Assembly: GCA_030531915.1 (NCBI GenBank) | Contig: JAUNMD010000019.1 | Location: forward strand, 1-13,140 | DNA: 13,140 nt | Source of the DNA: Pseudomonadota bacterium | Lineage (GTDB): Bacteria; Pseudomonadota; Alphaproteobacteria; Rs-D84 | Reading direction: 5' to 3' | Shown here: positions 1-6,944 of the stretch, one piece after another | Layout of the letters: each line of letters begins with the position of its first letter | Position numbering within the stretch: position 1 is the stretch's first letter | Notes under the pieces: model-generated | What the model saw: the letters and a program-made list of their open reading frames with translations, nothing else | Database searches by the model: none | Told to the model about the DNA's origin: nothing | Program-made: the position numbers and the translations under genes

Positions 1-240
1 ATCGATGGGCAGACAGTCAATTTGATGACGGCTGTGTCCCTCGTGATGCTCGCCGCGTTTACAGCCTACGCGGTAGACGTTATTAAGAAACTGAAAGATA
101 TGCTTACAGCCACAACTCCCGGTTCTAATAACCCCAATCCACCCTCCGAGCCCGTCGAACTTGAAGAGTCACCTGATATTGATGAGCGTGTTAAAATCAA
201 GGAGGAAGACGAACATGACACCGCAGACCCGAGTAATTGA
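1..240 (+). CDS. Membrane protein, 5'-truncated, holin-like
   Basis: The reading frame is open from the first base, so the true start lies upstream of the window. The visible 79 residues hold one hydrophobic segment (about residues 9-29), a short basic stretch (VIKKLKD), a Pro/Asn/Ser-rich linker and a strongly acidic C-terminus. One membrane helix plus a charged tail, placed directly before an endolysin, fits a holin or other lysis-accessory membrane protein. It could equally be the end of a tail-region membrane protein. Its stop overlaps the endolysin start by 26 bases, and the endolysin's ribosome binding site lies inside it, which suggests translational coupling. The functional call is inference from position and topology only. 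Confidence 0.55.
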   Translation: MDGQTVNLMTAVSLVMLAAFTAYAVDVIKKLKDMLTATTPGSNNPNPPSEPVELEESPDIDERVKIKEEDEHDTADPSN

Positions 241-1033
241 AACAGCAAGAGCTGAAATTGGGTACCTTGAAAAAGCTACTAATTCTCAGCTCAACGACAA
301 AACCGCGAACGCTGGCTACAATAACTGGAATAAGTTCGCCGCCTTTCTGGACGACCTGAATGTCGTATATAACGGCAAGAAGAACGGCTACGCATGGTGC
401 GACTGCTTCGTAGACTACTGCTTCATTTACACCTTTGGCCTTGAGCTGGGTATGGCCATGACTTTCCAGCCCAAAAGGGGCGAGGGTGCGGGTTGTACCT
501 ACAGCATGAGATACTATAAGAAGGCCGGCCGCTTCTTCAAGGACCCTCAGCCTGGCGACCAGATTTTCTTCACGAATGATAAGGGCGCAAGCTCCTATCA
601 TACAGGCCTTGTTGAAAAGGTCGAAGGTGGCAGAGTTTACACGATTGAGGGCAACACCTCAAGCGCCCCCGGTGTCGTCCCGAACGGTGGAGCCGTACGA
701 AACAAGAGCTACAAGCTGAGTTATAACCAGATTGCTGGTTATGGTAGACCTGACTGGAGTCTTGCAGGAGAGGAGATTGAAGAAGAAATGACTCAGGATA
801 AATTCAACGAAATGTTCAAGGTGGCTATGGCTGCCTACCGCGCCGAGCTTCAGGACAATGACTGCGGCCAGTACAGCGAGAACGGGAGAAAGTTTGTCGT
901 GGACAACGGTCTTCTTGTAGGCGGAGCACCCCTGGCGGACGGTCAGCCCAATTTCATGTGGCAGGACTTCCTGACTCGTGAGCAGTTTGCAACCGTTCTC
1001 AGCAGATTTGCTGAAAAGTTTGGACTGAAGTAA
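215..1033 (+). CDS. CHAP-domain endolysin with SLH-like C-terminal domain
   Basis: This is a 272-residue peptidoglycan hydrolase that would lyse the host at the end of infection. The N-terminal part (about 1-180) reads as a CHAP amidase/endopeptidase: catalytic Cys62 in WCDCFV, His129 in YHTGLV, and the Glu145/Asn147 pair in IEGN. The C-terminal part (about 192-272) contains CGQYSENGR, a GLLVGG turn and a W-x-D-F-L-T-R-E-Q motif, which resembles an S-layer-homology-like wall-binding module. The ATG at 215 is preferred over upstream starts because AAGGAGGA lies just before it and the CHAP homology begins soon after. It sits between two membrane proteins in a lysis cassette. An in-frame ATG at 788 with purine-rich sequence before it may give a separate C-terminal product. 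The enzyme class is well supported; the exact bond cut cannot be read. Confidence 0.9.
   Translation: MTPQTRVIETARAEIGYLEKATNSQLNDKTANAGYNNWNKFAAFLDDLNVVYNGKKNGYAWCDCFVDYCFIYTFGLELGMAMTFQPKRGEGAGCTYSMRYYKKAGRFFKDPQPGDQIFFTNDKGASSYHTGLVEKVEGGRVYTIEGNTSSAPGVVPNGGAVRNKSYKLSYNQIAGYGRPDWSLAGEEIEEEMTQDKFNEMFKVAMAAYRAELQDNDCGQYSENGRKFVVDNGLLVGGAPLADGQPNFMWQDFLTREQFATVLSRFAEKFGLK
767..790 (+). promoter_or_regulatory. Possible internal translation start in the endolysin
   Basis: GGAGAGGAG (767-775) precedes an in-frame ATG at 788 (endolysin Met192), exactly at the border between the CHAP domain and the SLH-like domain. Initiation here would give an 81-residue free wall-binding domain. Some clostridial phage endolysins are known to make such a fragment from an internal start. 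The spacing of about 12 bases is longer than ideal, so this is tentative. Confidence 0.35.
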
Positions 1034-1365
1034 TGGCAAGAGGAAGGCGCACCACCGCAAAGCGCAAAAAGCGGAAAATTCAATGGAGTAAGATGGTGTG
1101 CCTTATTGCAATGGTATTTGGGTTCATCATCGTTCAAGAGTGTTTGTTCTTGATGTATATGTGCATCAAGAGCGGTTACACCGCTGCCGCCGCCTGGCTG
1201 ACAGCCGCGACGGGGGTAGGAGAAGCAGTAATCATCGCAGGAGCAAATGGTTACCTTTCTCTTGCAAAGTCCGACCACAAACGAGGCGGCATAACTTTTG
1301 AATCTGCAAAGGCGAATAATTTTGTTAGTTCAGATGAAGAAAGCAGAGACAGCCCAGCAATTTAG
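1033..1365 (+). CDS. Two-helix membrane protein, probable holin
   Basis: This 110-residue protein starts with a very basic segment (RGRRTTAKRKKRK). Two hydrophobic segments follow, at about residues 21-45 and 50-76, with a polar, Ser/Glu-rich C-terminus. A short helical hairpin with a basic cytoplasmic N-terminus is a common holin layout. Its start codon overlaps the endolysin stop (TAATG), so the two are probably translationally coupled. It is the last gene before a strong terminator. No holin family can be assigned from sequence alone, and the protein could also be an antiholin or another lysis-accessory protein. The gene boundaries are clear; the function is inferred from position and topology. 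Confidence 0.7.
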   Translation: MARGRRTTAKRKKRKIQWSKMVCLIAMVFGFIIVQECLFLMYMCIKSGYTAAAAWLTAATGVGEAVIIAGANGYLSLAKSDHKRGGITFESAKANNFVSSDEESRDSPAI

Positions 1366-1379
1366 CCCTATATAAATAT

Positions 1380-1416
1380 GTGTGCGGTTCTTTCAGCGAG
1401 CCGCACACTTTTTTTT
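1380..1416 (+). terminator. Rho-independent terminator of the lysis operon
   Basis: GTGTGCGG (1380-1387) pairs with CCGCACAC (1401-1408). The stem can grow by three more pairs (including one G-T) to 11 pairs with a 7-base loop. Eight T residues follow directly (1409-1416). It lies 15 bases after the holin-like gene and just before the next promoter, separating the late and early operons. Confidence 0.93.
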
Positions 1417-1425
1417 AAGAAATGC

Positions 1426-1454
1426 TTGCATTTTAGAATAATATGTAGTACAAT
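1426..1454 (+). promoter_or_regulatory. Sigma-A-type promoter of the helicase operon
   Basis: TTGCAT (1426-1431) and TACAAT (1449-1454) are separated by 17 bases. The start of transcription would be near 1461, leaving a leader of about 19 bases that is almost entirely ribosome binding site (AAAGGAGG, 1466-1473). The 13 bases 1444-1456 recur exactly over the -10 box of the promoter at 11487-11515. Confidence 0.8.
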
Positions 1455-1479
1455 ACACTATGATGAAAGGAGGAGCGAT

Positions 1480-4260
1480 ATGGTATATATTGAAATCGCC
1501 CAGCCGGAAAGATTGAAACCTACATCACTTTCAAAACTTTCTGCATTTGTATCATTTGAGTACGACTCTAATCTCGTGTCTATTATCAAAAGTATGGGTA
1601 CTCGAGTCTACATTCCAGACAAGAAGACATGGGAAATACCAGAATCTGCTGTGCCAATGCTCATGAGCAGGTTGCGCGAGTATGATGTGCTGTTACGCGG
1701 TGAGATGCGCCACGAGACGCCCGAGTCTCATGCACAACTGCCTTCGGGGTTCGTATTTACCACCAAGCCCTACAAACACCAGATGGAGGGCGTAATCTAC
1801 GGTCTCGAGCATGAAAGTTTTCTGCTCGGCGATGACCAAGGCTTAGGTAAGGCGTTATCTTTGAACACACTGATATATACACCCACAGGGGCTAAGACAA
1901 TAAAAGATATTGAAGTGGGCGACAAGGTTTTCGACGAGCAAGGAAATATACAGACAGTCTCCAATGTGTATAACCACACCGATGTTCAGATGTACGATAT
2001 TACCTTCAGTGATGGAGTTGTAATCAGATGCTGTAAAGACCACCTGTGGGGGATAACTGACCAGGGCAAATACAAGGTAGTCGATACAAACTGGTTTCTG
2101 AAAGAGAATCATCTGGGTCTAAGAAGAGTGGACGCTCTTAGAAACAAGACAAACTGGAATTATCATATCCCGCTGTGCAAACCTGTAAACTTCGAAGTTC
2201 AGGACCTGCCGCTGGACCCCTATCTCGTGGGGTGCCTTTTGGGCGATGGTAACATGACGAGTAATTCGGTTGGATTTACAACAGCAGATGATTTTATTGT
2301 TCAGGAGTTAAACAGAATTCTATATCCTGATTATACTCTTAACTCTTCTGATAGTATGCAGAGTATTGATTACAACATCATAAAGACAGAGATGAACGAG
2401 GATTTCGGGAATCCTCGTAAAGTGAATAAGATAAGAAAAGCTCTTGAGAATATGGGGCTGATGGGCACGAATTCTCACTCTAAGTTCATCCCAGATATCT
2501 TCAAGTTTAATTCTGTCGAGAATAGAATCAGTATTCTTCAAGGTCTGATGGATACGGACGGGTACGCTGCAGAGGATAATTTAACTCAGTACACAACGGT
2601 GTCTGAAAGACTGAAAGATGATGTTAGGTTTCTCGTTGAGAGCCTGGGAGGAATGGCTCGTGTCAGTGAGTGTGACGGTGCATACACATTGACTATACAA
2701 TTAGACGACCCGACTATTCTTTTCAGACTTCCGAGAAAACTGAATAGGGTGAAGAAAAGAAAATTCAAACCTCATAGGAACATTGTTAAAATTGAAGAAG
2801 CTGGACGAGAAGACGCCAAGTGTATTTCCGTAACAGGAAGTTCTGAACTGTATGTGTGTGAACATTTTGTTGTCACGCACAACACGAAAGAAATAATCGA
2901 CCTCGCCATGTGCAGAAAGCAGGCAGACGGTCTAAAACATTGTCTTATCATCTGCGGAATCAACGGTAACAAGTATAACTGGGCAGATGAGGTCAAAATT
3001 CACAGTAGAGAAGATTCGTGGATTTTAGGTACTCGATTCACAAAACGGCCCCCCATTAAGATGATTGAAGGTAGTACAAAAGACAAGATGGAAGACCTTA
3101 ACAATATCCCCCATCAGTTCTTTTGGATTACCAATATCGAGACGCTGAGGGGCGGTAGCTTCAAAGAAAAGCAAGGAAAACGCACCGTCATGAGATTCCC
3201 TATTGCAGAGAAAATTCAAGAACTGTGCGATAAAGGAATCATTGGAATGATTGCTTTTGATGAGGCTCACAAGGCGAAGAACCCTGATAGCCAACAGGGC
3301 AAGGCTCTACTGTCTATCGATTGCAAGGGTCCTAAGATTCCAATGTCCGGTACTTTTGTATTAAACAATCCGCTGGATTTGTATCTACCTCTCAGGTGGT
3401 CTGGATTTGAAACTCATAGTTTCTACGCCTATAAACAGCATTATTGTACGATGGGCGGATTCGGTGGAAAAGAAATTGTCGGATATAAGAATCTAGACGA
3501 GCTTCGTTCGATGGTGTCTAAGGTGATGCTTAGAAGAGTTAAGGGGGATGTTCTTGACCTGCCGCCTAAGGTTCATACCATTGAGTGGGTAGACGCCTAT
3601 CCTGAACAGAAATCTCTGTATAAAGATGTGCGAGACCAGGTTCGTGATAACATCGACAAGGTTAAAGTACACCCTGACCCTCTGTCTGAAATGTTGCGCC
3701 TGCGTCAGGTGACCGGGTACCCAGGCATTCTGTCCAGTACGGTCACAAAATCTGCGAAGATGGACCGTATGGAAGAACTCGTGGAAGATGAAGTATCCGT
3801 AGGTGGAAAGGCAATCATCTTCAGTAACTGGAGTGAGATAACGAATGTAATTCGGCACAAACTCAAGAAGTACAACCCGGCATATATCACGGGTGAGGTG
3901 GGCTCTGTTCAAAGAATGGAAGAGAAAGATAGATTCCAGAACGACCCCAACTGCAAGGTGATGATTGGCACAATAGGCGCTCTGGGCACCGGTTTCACAC
4001 TTACCGCCGCACAGCTTGTAATCTTCGTAGATGAGCCGTGGAACAGAGGCATCAAAGACCAGGCAGAGGACAGAGCACACCGAATCGGTACGAGAGGTAC
4101 CGTTCGTGTAGTCACAATCTTAACTCGAGACACAGTAGACGAGGGCGTTTACAATCTTGTTCAGAAGAAGGGAAAAATGGCGGACTTGCTCGTAGACGGC
4201 AAGGTAGACGGGAAGAATGTGGACAATGTTCTTTCGTATCTATTGACTTTTGGAGGTTGA
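1480..4260 (+). CDS. SNF2-family DEAH helicase interrupted by an intein
   Basis: The precursor is 926 residues, or 582 after removal of a 344-residue intein. The N-terminus (about 20-75: FEYDSNLVSIIK, then KKTWEIP) resembles the HARP-like domain of SMARCAL1-type annealing helicases. The Walker A motif reads GLGK, then the intein, then T (Lys124 / Thr469). Motif II is DEAH (594-597) and motif VI is QAEDRAHRIG (861-870), which is diagnostic for SNF2/HepA ATPases. Such proteins move on or remodel double-stranded DNA and can re-anneal strands at forks. The ATG at 1480 is chosen because AAAGGAGG lies 6 bases before it and the promoter at 1426 would exclude earlier starts. The ATPase P-loop is only complete after splicing. 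Family assignment is firm; the role in phage replication or recombination is inferred. Confidence 0.93.
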   Translation: MVYIEIAQPERLKPTSLSKLSAFVSFEYDSNLVSIIKSMGTRVYIPDKKTWEIPESAVPMLMSRLREYDVLLRGEMRHETPESHAQLPSGFVFTTKPYKHQMEGVIYGLEHESFLLGDDQGLGKALSLNTLIYTPTGAKTIKDIEVGDKVFDEQGNIQTVSNVYNHTDVQMYDITFSDGVVIRCCKDHLWGITDQGKYKVVDTNWFLKENHLGLRRVDALRNKTNWNYHIPLCKPVNFEVQDLPLDPYLVGCLLGDGNMTSNSVGFTTADDFIVQELNRILYPDYTLNSSDSMQSIDYNIIKTEMNEDFGNPRKVNKIRKALENMGLMGTNSHSKFIPDIFKFNSVENRISILQGLMDTDGYAAEDNLTQYTTVSERLKDDVRFLVESLGGMARVSECDGAYTLTIQLDDPTILFRLPRKLNRVKKRKFKPHRNIVKIEEAGREDAKCISVTGSSELYVCEHFVVTHNTKEIIDLAMCRKQADGLKHCLIICGINGNKYNWADEVKIHSREDSWILGTRFTKRPPIKMIEGSTKDKMEDLNNIPHQFFWITNIETLRGGSFKEKQGKRTVMRFPIAEKIQELCDKGIIGMIAFDEAHKAKNPDSQQGKALLSIDCKGPKIPMSGTFVLNNPLDLYLPLRWSGFETHSFYAYKQHYCTMGGFGGKEIVGYKNLDELRSMVSKVMLRRVKGDVLDLPPKVHTIEWVDAYPEQKSLYKDVRDQVRDNIDKVKVHPDPLSEMLRLRQVTGYPGILSSTVTKSAKMDRMEELVEDEVSVGGKAIIFSNWSEITNVIRHKLKKYNPAYITGEVGSVQRMEEKDRFQNDPNCKVMIGTIGALGTGFTLTAAQLVIFVDEPWNRGIKDQAEDRAHRIGTRGTVRVVTILTRDTVDEGVYNLVQKKGKMADLLVDGKVDGKNVDNVLSYLLTFGG
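1852..2883 (+). mobile_element. Class 3-type intein with LAGLIDADG homing endonuclease
   Basis: The insert (residues 125-468 of the precursor, 344 residues) sits between Lys and Thr of the helicase P-loop. It begins with Ala rather than Cys/Ser, in ALSLNTLIYTPTGAKTIKDI, a typical intein block A apart from the first residue. Block B is CKDHLWG, with Trp at precursor residue 190. Block F is AKCISV, with Cys448. The end is VVTHN followed by Thr+1. Ala1, block B Trp, block F Cys and Thr+1 are the signature of WCT or class 3 inteins, where the block F Cys replaces residue 1 as the first nucleophile. The endonuclease motifs are LVGCLLGDGN (about 249-258) and ILQGLMDTDG (352-361). Both appear intact, so it could still home. 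The junctions were set by alignment to the P-loop and to HN-T. Confidence 0.92.
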
Positions 4261-4261
4261 G

Positions 4262-4855
4262 ATGAAGAAATTTATATCAGGAATGCTCCTATTATCACTG
4301 ATTTTTGCTCTGTCAGGCATCATCATGTTGCGTACCCAGGTATCTGAACAACAGAGCGCACCTGAAGAGACGACTGTATGCGTACAGCCTACTCATTCTG
4401 TACATGAGCCTGTGGAAAACCTTGTGGAAACTGTGGAAAACTCTCTTGTACACAGCGACCCACTACCTGATAAAACCTACACAGACGAAGAACTGGAGAT
4501 ACTCGCACTCATTGTCTATCAAGAAGCGGGTGGGGACAAAGTTTCAGACGACACAAGACGTCTTGTAGCGCAGGTATTCTTGAACCGTGTGAACGATTCA
4601 AGATTTCCAGATAGTTTTTACGAAGTCGCGACAGCGGAGCGACAGTATGGAAGATTATACTGGACAGGTATTGTATGGCCAGATAGAGCAAGTTCACAGG
4701 CAGAAGCACACGCGGTAGAAAGAGCGTATAAAATTGCTCAAGAAGTCTTAGAATCAGATGAGCCTGTCTGCCCAGAGGGTGTTATTTTTCAAGCAGAATT
4801 TGTACAAGGTGATATATACGCAGAACAAGATGGTATGTACTTCTGCTTTGGATAA
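4262..4855 (+). CDS. SleB-like cell wall hydrolase with N-terminal membrane anchor
   Basis: This 197-residue protein opens with KK and a hydrophobic segment (about 4-23), a signal peptide or anchor. A Glu/Val/Pro-rich spacer follows to about residue 70, then a SleB/CwlJ-like domain. LALIVYQEAGG carries the likely catalytic Glu88, followed by VAQVFLNRVNDSRFP and a C-terminal VIFQAEF...MYFCFG pattern typical of the family. SleB-type enzymes are lytic transglycosylases acting on cortex or wall peptidoglycan. The domain would lie outside the membrane. Its ribosome binding site (GGAGG, 4252-4256) is inside the end of the helicase gene, so the two are coupled. It is not in the lysis cassette but in the replication-gene operon. 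The family is likely; the role (wall remodelling, exclusion, spore-related or lysis) is open. Confidence 0.82.
   Translation: MKKFISGMLLLSLIFALSGIIMLRTQVSEQQSAPEETTVCVQPTHSVHEPVENLVETVENSLVHSDPLPDKTYTDEELEILALIVYQEAGGDKVSDDTRRLVAQVFLNRVNDSRFPDSFYEVATAERQYGRLYWTGIVWPDRASSQAEAHAVERAYKIAQEVLESDEPVCPEGVIFQAEFVQGDIYAEQDGMYFCFG
4411..4440 (+). repeat. Three tandem TGTGGAAAA/C repeats
   Basis: TGTGGAAAA occurs at 4411-4419 and 4432-4440, with TGTGGAAAC between them at 4423-4431. The complement, TTTTCCACA, matches a common variant of the DnaA box. The repeats also encode a small peptide repeat (VEN, VET, VEN) in the spacer of the hydrolase, which may be the whole explanation. Confidence 0.4.
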
Positions 4856-4867
4856 GGAGGTGAATAA

Positions 4868-5209
4868 ATGAAGACACTGAATGCGGGATATTGGCCTCCC
4901 AATAAGGTAGCGCAGTATCTCGACATATCTACCGACACACTATATAGATGGTACAACTGGTGGAACTCAGACCTAAAGAAACCTGAAGGCCTGTATCTAC
5001 CGCCCCTGTATTATCTGGATAGAAAGAGGACCAAGTATATCAAGGAGGAAGACCTCCACTACCTGGTCACTTTCAGGGACAACATCAGAGGGCCTTATAA
5101 GGGAGCTATGTCTGAATACAATGCCGCAAGACTTTGGGGCAAGCGTGGAGTCAGAGCTCTTACAAATAAGGGGCTGTCAAAGGCCGACATCAAACATCAA
5201 TTTAATTGA
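4868..5209 (+). CDS. Small helix-turn-helix DNA-binding protein
   Basis: This is a 113-residue protein with AAGGAGG (4854-4860) 7 bases before the ATG. Residues about 10-32 (PPNKVAQYLDISTDTLYRWY) look like a MerR/excisionase-type helix-turn-helix, followed by a tyrosine- and proline-rich stretch that could be the wing (PPLYYLDRKRTKYIKEEDL). A second possible short helical motif is at the C-terminus (GVRALTNKGLSKADIKHQF). It could be an operon regulator, an excisionase-like architectural protein or an adaptor in replication. No target site can be deduced. The gene is convincing (ribosome binding site, tight packing); the DNA-binding role is inferred from the motif. Confidence 0.75.
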   Translation: MKTLNAGYWPPNKVAQYLDISTDTLYRWYNWWNSDLKKPEGLYLPPLYYLDRKRTKYIKEEDLHYLVTFRDNIRGPYKGAMSEYNAARLWGKRGVRALTNKGLSKADIKHQFN

Positions 5210-5222
5210 GGAGGACAACACA

Positions 5223-5648
5223 ATGGCAACAAGAAGAAAGCTGGACATCGGAAAGATGACGGACGCAGAACTGGAATCTGCTGTTCTGGCGTATAAGGAC
5301 GCCAAGGAATCTGAGAAAGCTGTCAAGAAGGCCGTGTCGGATTACGGCACGCAGATTAAGGAGGGTCTGCAGAACCGTAACGAGACCGAGTTCATCGCGG
5401 GAGATATTCGTGCATACATTACGGTGACAGAAAACTCCGATGTCAACGAGTTGCAGGCAATCGAAATTCTTCGTAAAGAACTCACCTCTGAGCAGTTTGC
5501 AAAGGTTGTCAAGACTCGTGAGTACATTGATGACGATGAGCTGGAGAAACTGGTGTACGCTCACGAGGTAGACGCAGAAATTCTGTCTCCTGCTGTGACG
5601 CCCAAGGCCCCTACTGTCACTTTGAGATTAGGAAAGGTGAAAAAGTAA
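5223..5648 (+). CDS. Small charged helical protein of unknown function
   Basis: I do not recognise this 141-residue protein. GAGGAGG (5208-5214) precedes the ATG at 5223 by 8 bases, which decides against earlier in-frame starts that would overlap the previous gene. Residues 10-45 are rich in Ala, Lys and Glu and could form a coiled coil. A likely beta-rich part follows (FIAGDIRAYITVTEN), then another acidic helix (LTSEQFAKVVKTREYIDDDELEKLV) and a short C-terminus TVTLRLGKVKK. A helical coiled coil followed by a small domain is seen in several small phage DNA-metabolism proteins, but no family can be named. Its stop overlaps the thyX start (TAATG). Confidence 0.75.
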   Translation: MATRRKLDIGKMTDAELESAVLAYKDAKESEKAVKKAVSDYGTQIKEGLQNRNETEFIAGDIRAYITVTENSDVNELQAIEILRKELTSEQFAKVVKTREYIDDDELEKLVYAHEVDAEILSPAVTPKAPTVTLRLGKVKK

Positions 5649-6292
5649 TGAAAATCATTGAACCCTCTGTGGAGTTTGTCAACGCTCCAGACTACCAGAC
5701 CCTGATGAAGACCATCGAGGCCGCTGGACGCACCTGCTACAAATCTGAGGACCTCATCAAAGACGGAAGCGCAGAAGAAATGGTGCGAAAGTTCCTGAGC
5801 TGGGGGCATGAGTCTCCCATTGAACACGCCTCTGTCACCGTTCGCATTATCTGTGACCGAGGTGTGAGCCACGAAATTGTTCGTCACCGCTTGGCATCTT
5901 ATAGCCAGGAGTCTACTCGTTATTGCAACTATTCGAAAGATAAGTTCGGACGAGAAATCATGGTTATTAGACCTTGCACCATCTGTGAGGACACCGATGC
6001 CTATAGAATCTGGAAAAGATGCTGTGAAAACTCTGAACTTGCCTACTTTGATATGCTTGATGCCGGGTGTACGCCGCAGGAAGCTCGTTCTGTTCTTCCC
6101 AACAGCTTGAAGACAGAAGTTGTCATGACTGCAAATATGCGGGAATGGCGTCATTTCTTCAAACTGCGTACCACGAAGGGTGCCCATCCAGATATGCGGA
6201 AAGTGGCACTCATGTTACTCGACAAATTTGAGGAAAAATACCCCGCATTTTTTGATAACCTTCTGGATGTTCACACAGAAAGGAAGATGTGA
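5648..6292 (+). CDS. thyX: Flavin-dependent thymidylate synthase ThyX
   Basis: This 214-residue enzyme methylates dUMP to dTMP using methylene-tetrahydrofolate, FAD and NADPH (EC 2.1.1.148). The defining RHR-x7-S motif is present as RHRLASYSQES (residues 79-89), followed by TRY. HESPIEHA (54-61) and LPNSLKTEVVMTANMREWRHF (150-170) are typical family blocks, and Arg174 in LRTTKGAHPDMR corresponds to the conserved nucleotide-binding arginine. Length is normal for the family and no key residue is missing. The ATG overlaps the preceding stop by one base. Together with the following DUF1599-type gene it forms a nucleotide-metabolism pair within the replication operon, presumably securing dTTP for phage DNA synthesis. 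Confidence 0.97.
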   Translation: MKIIEPSVEFVNAPDYQTLMKTIEAAGRTCYKSEDLIKDGSAEEMVRKFLSWGHESPIEHASVTVRIICDRGVSHEIVRHRLASYSQESTRYCNYSKDKFGREIMVIRPCTICEDTDAYRIWKRCCENSELAYFDMLDAGCTPQEARSVLPNSLKTEVVMTANMREWRHFFKLRTTKGAHPDMRKVALMLLDKFEEKYPAFFDNLLDVHTERKM

Positions 6293-6293
6293 T

Positions 6294-6608
6294 ATGTCTT
6301 ACACTCGAGCGGAACATGAAAAGAAAGTGTCTGAGTTCACACTCATATGTGAAGACCTCACGGCTCTGTATTCCAACAAGAACTTGGACTACGGTGACAG
6401 TTTCGGCAAGAGTTTTCAGGAGTGGGGAATGCCAATGGCCTGTATTAGGCTGACTGATAAGCTCAATCGTCTGTGTGCTCTGACAAAGAGCCAAGAACAG
6501 CGTGTTCAGGACGAGAGCATGGAAGACACGCTTCGCGACATGGCAAATTACTCCATCATGACGCTTATCGAGCTTGAGAGGAGAAAGCGAGAACACAATG
6601 CAGATTAA
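6294..6608 (+). CDS. DUF1599 / Nmad1-type (MazG-like) protein
   Basis: This 104-residue all-helical protein carries NLDYGDSFGKSFQEWGMPMACIRLTDKLNRL (about 30-60) and DESMEDTLRDMANYSIMTLIELERR (about 73-98). This is the pattern of the DUF1599, or nucleotide modification associated domain 1, family, which is related to MazG-type nucleotide pyrophosphohydrolases. The acidic residues in E-D-T-L-x-D-x-A-N-Y are the expected metal/nucleotide site. It lies one base after the thyX stop, so joint action on nucleotides is likely: hydrolysing an unwanted dNTP or supporting a modified-base pathway. Exact substrate unknown. The next gene overlaps its 3' end by 11 bases. Confidence 0.85.
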   Translation: MSYTRAEHEKKVSEFTLICEDLTALYSNKNLDYGDSFGKSFQEWGMPMACIRLTDKLNRLCALTKSQEQRVQDESMEDTLRDMANYSIMTLIELERRKREHNAD

Positions 6609-6942
6609 GAAAGCTGGAGGTAGAATTTACGGGGCCGTTCTCACAAATGCTGAGAAAAAAGCCATGGGTATGGAAATAAAAAGACAGCTCGCTGAAATGG
6701 ACAAAAAAAATATGGAGGAAGTAGATGCGGTTGTCCTATATGTTCTGATGACTGAATTTGGATTCGGCAAGAAGAGACTTCGTAGATTTCATGATACCTT
6801 TAGCCAACAAATCACCGCACTGATAAATCGATATCAGATGGACAGTGACGATGATGTGTGGCTCTGTACCGAGATGCTAAAGCGTCGCGGAATAGATATA
6901 GCTCAATGGAACAGAGAACTTGATTTCAAAAAGGAGAATTAA
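6598..6942 (+). CDS. Conserved-looking small phage protein, unknown
   Basis: This protein of 114 residues probably starts at the ATG at 6598, overlapping the previous gene by 11 bases. GAGAGGAGA (6576-6584) is the only purine-rich site, and it is rather far upstream. The middle reads VVLYVLMTEFGFGKKRLRRFHDTFSQQITALINRYQMD, then WLCTEMLKRRGIDI. An FGFGKKRLxRF-like segment recurs in small Firmicutes phage proteins, as far as I recall, but no function is attached to it. The protein is predicted helical and basic in the centre, which would fit nucleic-acid or protein binding. I would not go beyond a hypothetical protein. Confidence 0.7.
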   Translation: MQIKKAGGRIYGAVLTNAEKKAMGMEIKRQLAEMDKKNMEEVDAVVLYVLMTEFGFGKKRLRRFHDTFSQQITALINRYQMDSDDDVWLCTEMLKRRGIDIAQWNRELDFKKEN

Positions 6943-6944
6943 AA

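Noticed and set aside
1378..1479. Upstream extension of the helicase to 1378
   Set aside because: It would begin inside the terminator and run through the promoter; the strong ribosome binding site fits the ATG at 1480.
3493..4080. Long minus-strand frame opposite the helicase (195 codons)
   Set aside because: The + strand here contains diagnostic SNF2 motifs; the minus frame lacks a ribosome binding site and looks like a shadow of the coding pattern.
5561..6187. Minus-strand frame of 208 codons opposite thyX
   Set aside because: ThyX on the + strand is beyond doubt; the antisense frame has no start signal or recognisable motif.
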